Positions 62,629 through 64,000 of a stretch of DNA of 64,000 nt are shown piece after piece; within the stretch, counting starts at the first letter, position 1; the number at the start of each line of letters is the position of its first letter. Source of the DNA: Pseudomonadota bacterium (GTDB lineage: Bacteria; Pseudomonadota; Alphaproteobacteria; Caulobacterales; Caulobacteraceae); contig JAFECT010000003.1 in assembly GCA_018241995.1 (NCBI GenBank), positions 620,001 to 684,000 on the forward strand. The letters are read 5' to 3'. The notes beneath the pieces were generated by a model. That model had not been told where the DNA came from and searched no databases. It worked only from the letters and a program-made list of their open reading frames with translations. The translations under genes and the position numbers were made by a program.

Positions 62629-64000
62629 TTAGACGAACAGCGCCTTCAGTTCCGGCTTGATGATCTTGCCGTTGGCGTTGCGCGGCAGGAGCTCGTCGCG
62701 GAGGATCACGCGCACCGGGACCTTGAACGCCGCCAAGCGAGCGGCGACGTGATCGCGCAGGTCCTGTTCGCTGGTCATGGAGCCGGGTTTCAGCGTCACC
62801 ACCGCGCCCGGCTCTTCGCCGAGCGAGGGGTGCGGGATCGGCACCAAGGCTGAGTCCAGCACGTCGGGGTGCTCGTGCAGGGCCGCCTCGACCTCGGCGC
62901 AGTAGATGTTCTCGCCGCCGCGGATGATCATGTCCTTGGCCCGGTCGACGATGTAGCAGAAGCCTTCCTCGTCCAGGCGCGCCAGGTCGCCGGTCCTGAC
63001 CCAGCCCTCGACGAAGGTCTCTGCCGTGGCCTCCGGGCGGTTCCAATAGCCCTTCACGACATTGGGGCCCTTGCCCATCAGCTCGCCGATCTCACCGGGC
63101 GACAGGGTGCGGCCTTCCGCGTCCACCACCTTCATCTCGCAGACCGGCACGGCGGGGCCGCAGGAGTCGGGGCGGGCCTCGTAGTCCTCGCCGAAGTGGT
63201 GGGTGAAGGTGGCTGAGGTCTCGGTCATGCCCCAGCCGGAGCCTGGCCGGGCGTGGGGGAAGACCTGGCGCAGGCGCCGCACCAGTTCGGGCGCGGCGGG
63301 AGCGCCGCCATAGGAGACGGTCTCGAGCGTGGAGAGATCGTAGTTCTCCCGCGCCGGGTGCTCCAACAGCTGCCAGGCCACCGTCGGCACGCCGCCGGCC
63401 TGCGTGACGCCCTCGCGCTCGATCAGGGCGAAGGCCTGCTCCGGGTCCCAGCGGCGCATCATCACAAAGCGCGCGCCCGACACGATGCCCGGCCCCATGG
63501 CGGCGAAACAGCCGGTGACGTGGAACAGGGGCACGGTCAGAAGGCCCCGTTTCTGTGGCGTATCCGGGCCGGGCGTGGGCGGGGTCTCGCCGCGGCGCAC
63601 GTACATCCGCGCCAGCGAGAAGGCCTGGGCCATGACGTTGGACGCGCCGTTGCGGTGGGTGCCGAGCGCGCCCTTGGGCTTTCCTGTGGTGCCCGAGGTG
63701 TAGAACAGGGTGGCGTCGTCCTCAGGCTCCGGCAGAGGCGAGGGCAGGGGTGTGTCGGCAGGGAGCGAGGACCAGTCATTGGGGACCCCGATCAGGGTCT
63801 CCAGGCGCGTCAGCTTCGGGTGGGCGACGCTTTCCGGCGCGCGAGTGACATAGGCGTGCTGAAGATCCGGCAGGTTCGGCAGGCGATCCGCCAGTCGGCC
63901 CAGGCGCTCCACGTCGAGGATGGCGAAGCGAGCGGCGGAGTCGGTCAAGGCGAACTCCAGCTCTGGCCCCGTCCACCAGGCGTTCAGGGGCGTGGCCACG
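62629..64000 (-). CDS. AMP-dependent acyl-CoA synthetase, partial
   Basis: The C-terminal ~457 residues of an adenylate-forming acyl-CoA ligase whose N-terminus lies beyond the right edge. Motifs are the P-loop LFYTSGTTGKPKGALGTHRN, VPLFHVTGCFA, WGMTETSATFTHHFGED (A5), GWVRTGDLARLDEEGFCYIV (A7-A8), DRAKDMIIRGGENIYCAEVE and the catalytic Lys in RNANGKIIKPELKALF (A10). The visible start VATPLNAWWTGPELEFAL matches an internal part of class-I long-chain or aryl acyl-CoA ligases, so the gene is cut. The substrate is unknown. Confidence 0.92.
   Translation of the reverse strand, partial: VATPLNAWWTGPELEFALTDSAARFAILDVERLGRLADRLPNLPDLQHAYVTRAPESVAHPKLTRLETLIGVPNDWSSLPADTPLPSPLPEPEDDATLFYTSGTTGKPKGALGTHRNGASNVMAQAFSLARMYVRRGETPPTPGPDTPQKRGLLTVPLFHVTGCFAAMGPGIVSGARFVMMRRWDPEQAFALIEREGVTQAGGVPTVAWQLLEHPARENYDLSTLETVSYGGAPAAPELVRRLRQVFPHARPGSGWGMTETSATFTHHFGEDYEARPDSCGPAVPVCEMKVVDAEGRTLSPGEIGELMGKGPNVVKGYWNRPEATAETFVEGWVRTGDLARLDEEGFCYIVDRAKDMIIRGGENIYCAEVEAALHEHPDVLDSALVPIPHPSLGEEPGAVVTLKPGSMTSEQDLRDHVAARLAAFKVPVRVILRDELLPRNANGKIIKPELKALFV

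Noticed and set aside
62372..62632. An 86-residue plus-strand open frame in the gap before the acyl-CoA ligase
   Set aside because: No SD, composition unlike a protein, and it runs into the ligase 3' end on the other strand.

Overview
The window is one dense, GC-rich bacterial chromosome segment with short intergenic gaps and many overlapping start/stop codons (ATGA, GTGA, TGATG). It carries about 58 protein genes. I see no tRNA, rRNA, CRISPR array or insertion sequence. The gene set points to an alphaproteobacterium, most likely a Caulobacteraceae member such as Phenylobacterium or Caulobacter. The evidence is the ECF11-type sigma factor/ChrR pair with its lipid genes, a complete aerobic phenylacetate (paa) pathway, large TonB receptors, an MHYT-domain hybrid kinase and many secreted peptidases and esterases. 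The genus is an inference.

Layout. 1-7.9 kb: a TPM-domain protein and LemA, the DctA symporter, a hybrid histidine kinase, an FAD oxidoreductase, a hemerythrin-like protein and an AraC-type regulator. 8-13.9 kb: a stress/lipid module. The minus-strand operon sigma-chrR-DUF1295-cfa-DUF2177 diverges from a flavin amine oxidase-DUF1365 pair, and both operons have matching promoters (TGATCC, 16 bp, CGTAT). 13.9-26.2 kb: a DUF6065/glycosidase pair, an S9 peptidase, an aromatic-acid-type transporter, DUF983, an EndoIII-like glycosylase, a carboxylesterase, a LytTR regulator and a beta-lactamase-fold hydrolase. 26.2-30.3 kb: a TetR regulator divergent from a fused 2-oxoacid dehydrogenase E1 and its E2.

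31.4-33.2 kb holds the most unusual locus. Three translationally coupled genes encode a GT60-type glycosyltransferase (the family of the Skp1 hydroxyproline GlcNAc-transferase), a prolyl-4-hydroxylase-type dioxygenase, and a small protein with 14 prolines within 24 residues. I read this as a candidate bacterial proline hydroxylation/glycosylation system with its substrate encoded alongside.

33.3-50 kb: phenylacetate catabolism. PaaK (ligase), PaaABCDE (epoxidase), PaaG (isomerase), PaaZ (ring opening and oxidation), PaaJ (thiolase), PaaI and a second hotdog thioesterase are present. A fused hydratase/3-hydroxyacyl-CoA dehydrogenase probably covers the PaaF and PaaH steps. Palindromes built on GACCGCGCGGTC lie before paaA and between paaZ and a thioesterase gene, and a weaker form lies between paaG and paaI. 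A near-identical site lies between the TetR gene and the E1 gene, so the TetR protein probably controls both the E1/E2 operon and paa. A separate TetR/MFS pair at 34.6-36.6 kb has its own palindrome.

50-64 kb: a HisC-like aminotransferase, an MFS exporter, a GlsB/YeaQ small membrane protein, an M20 peptidase, two divergent TonB receptors around a 505-bp AT-richer region, a MarR-like regulator with a coupled small protein, and an acyl-CoA ligase cut by the right edge.
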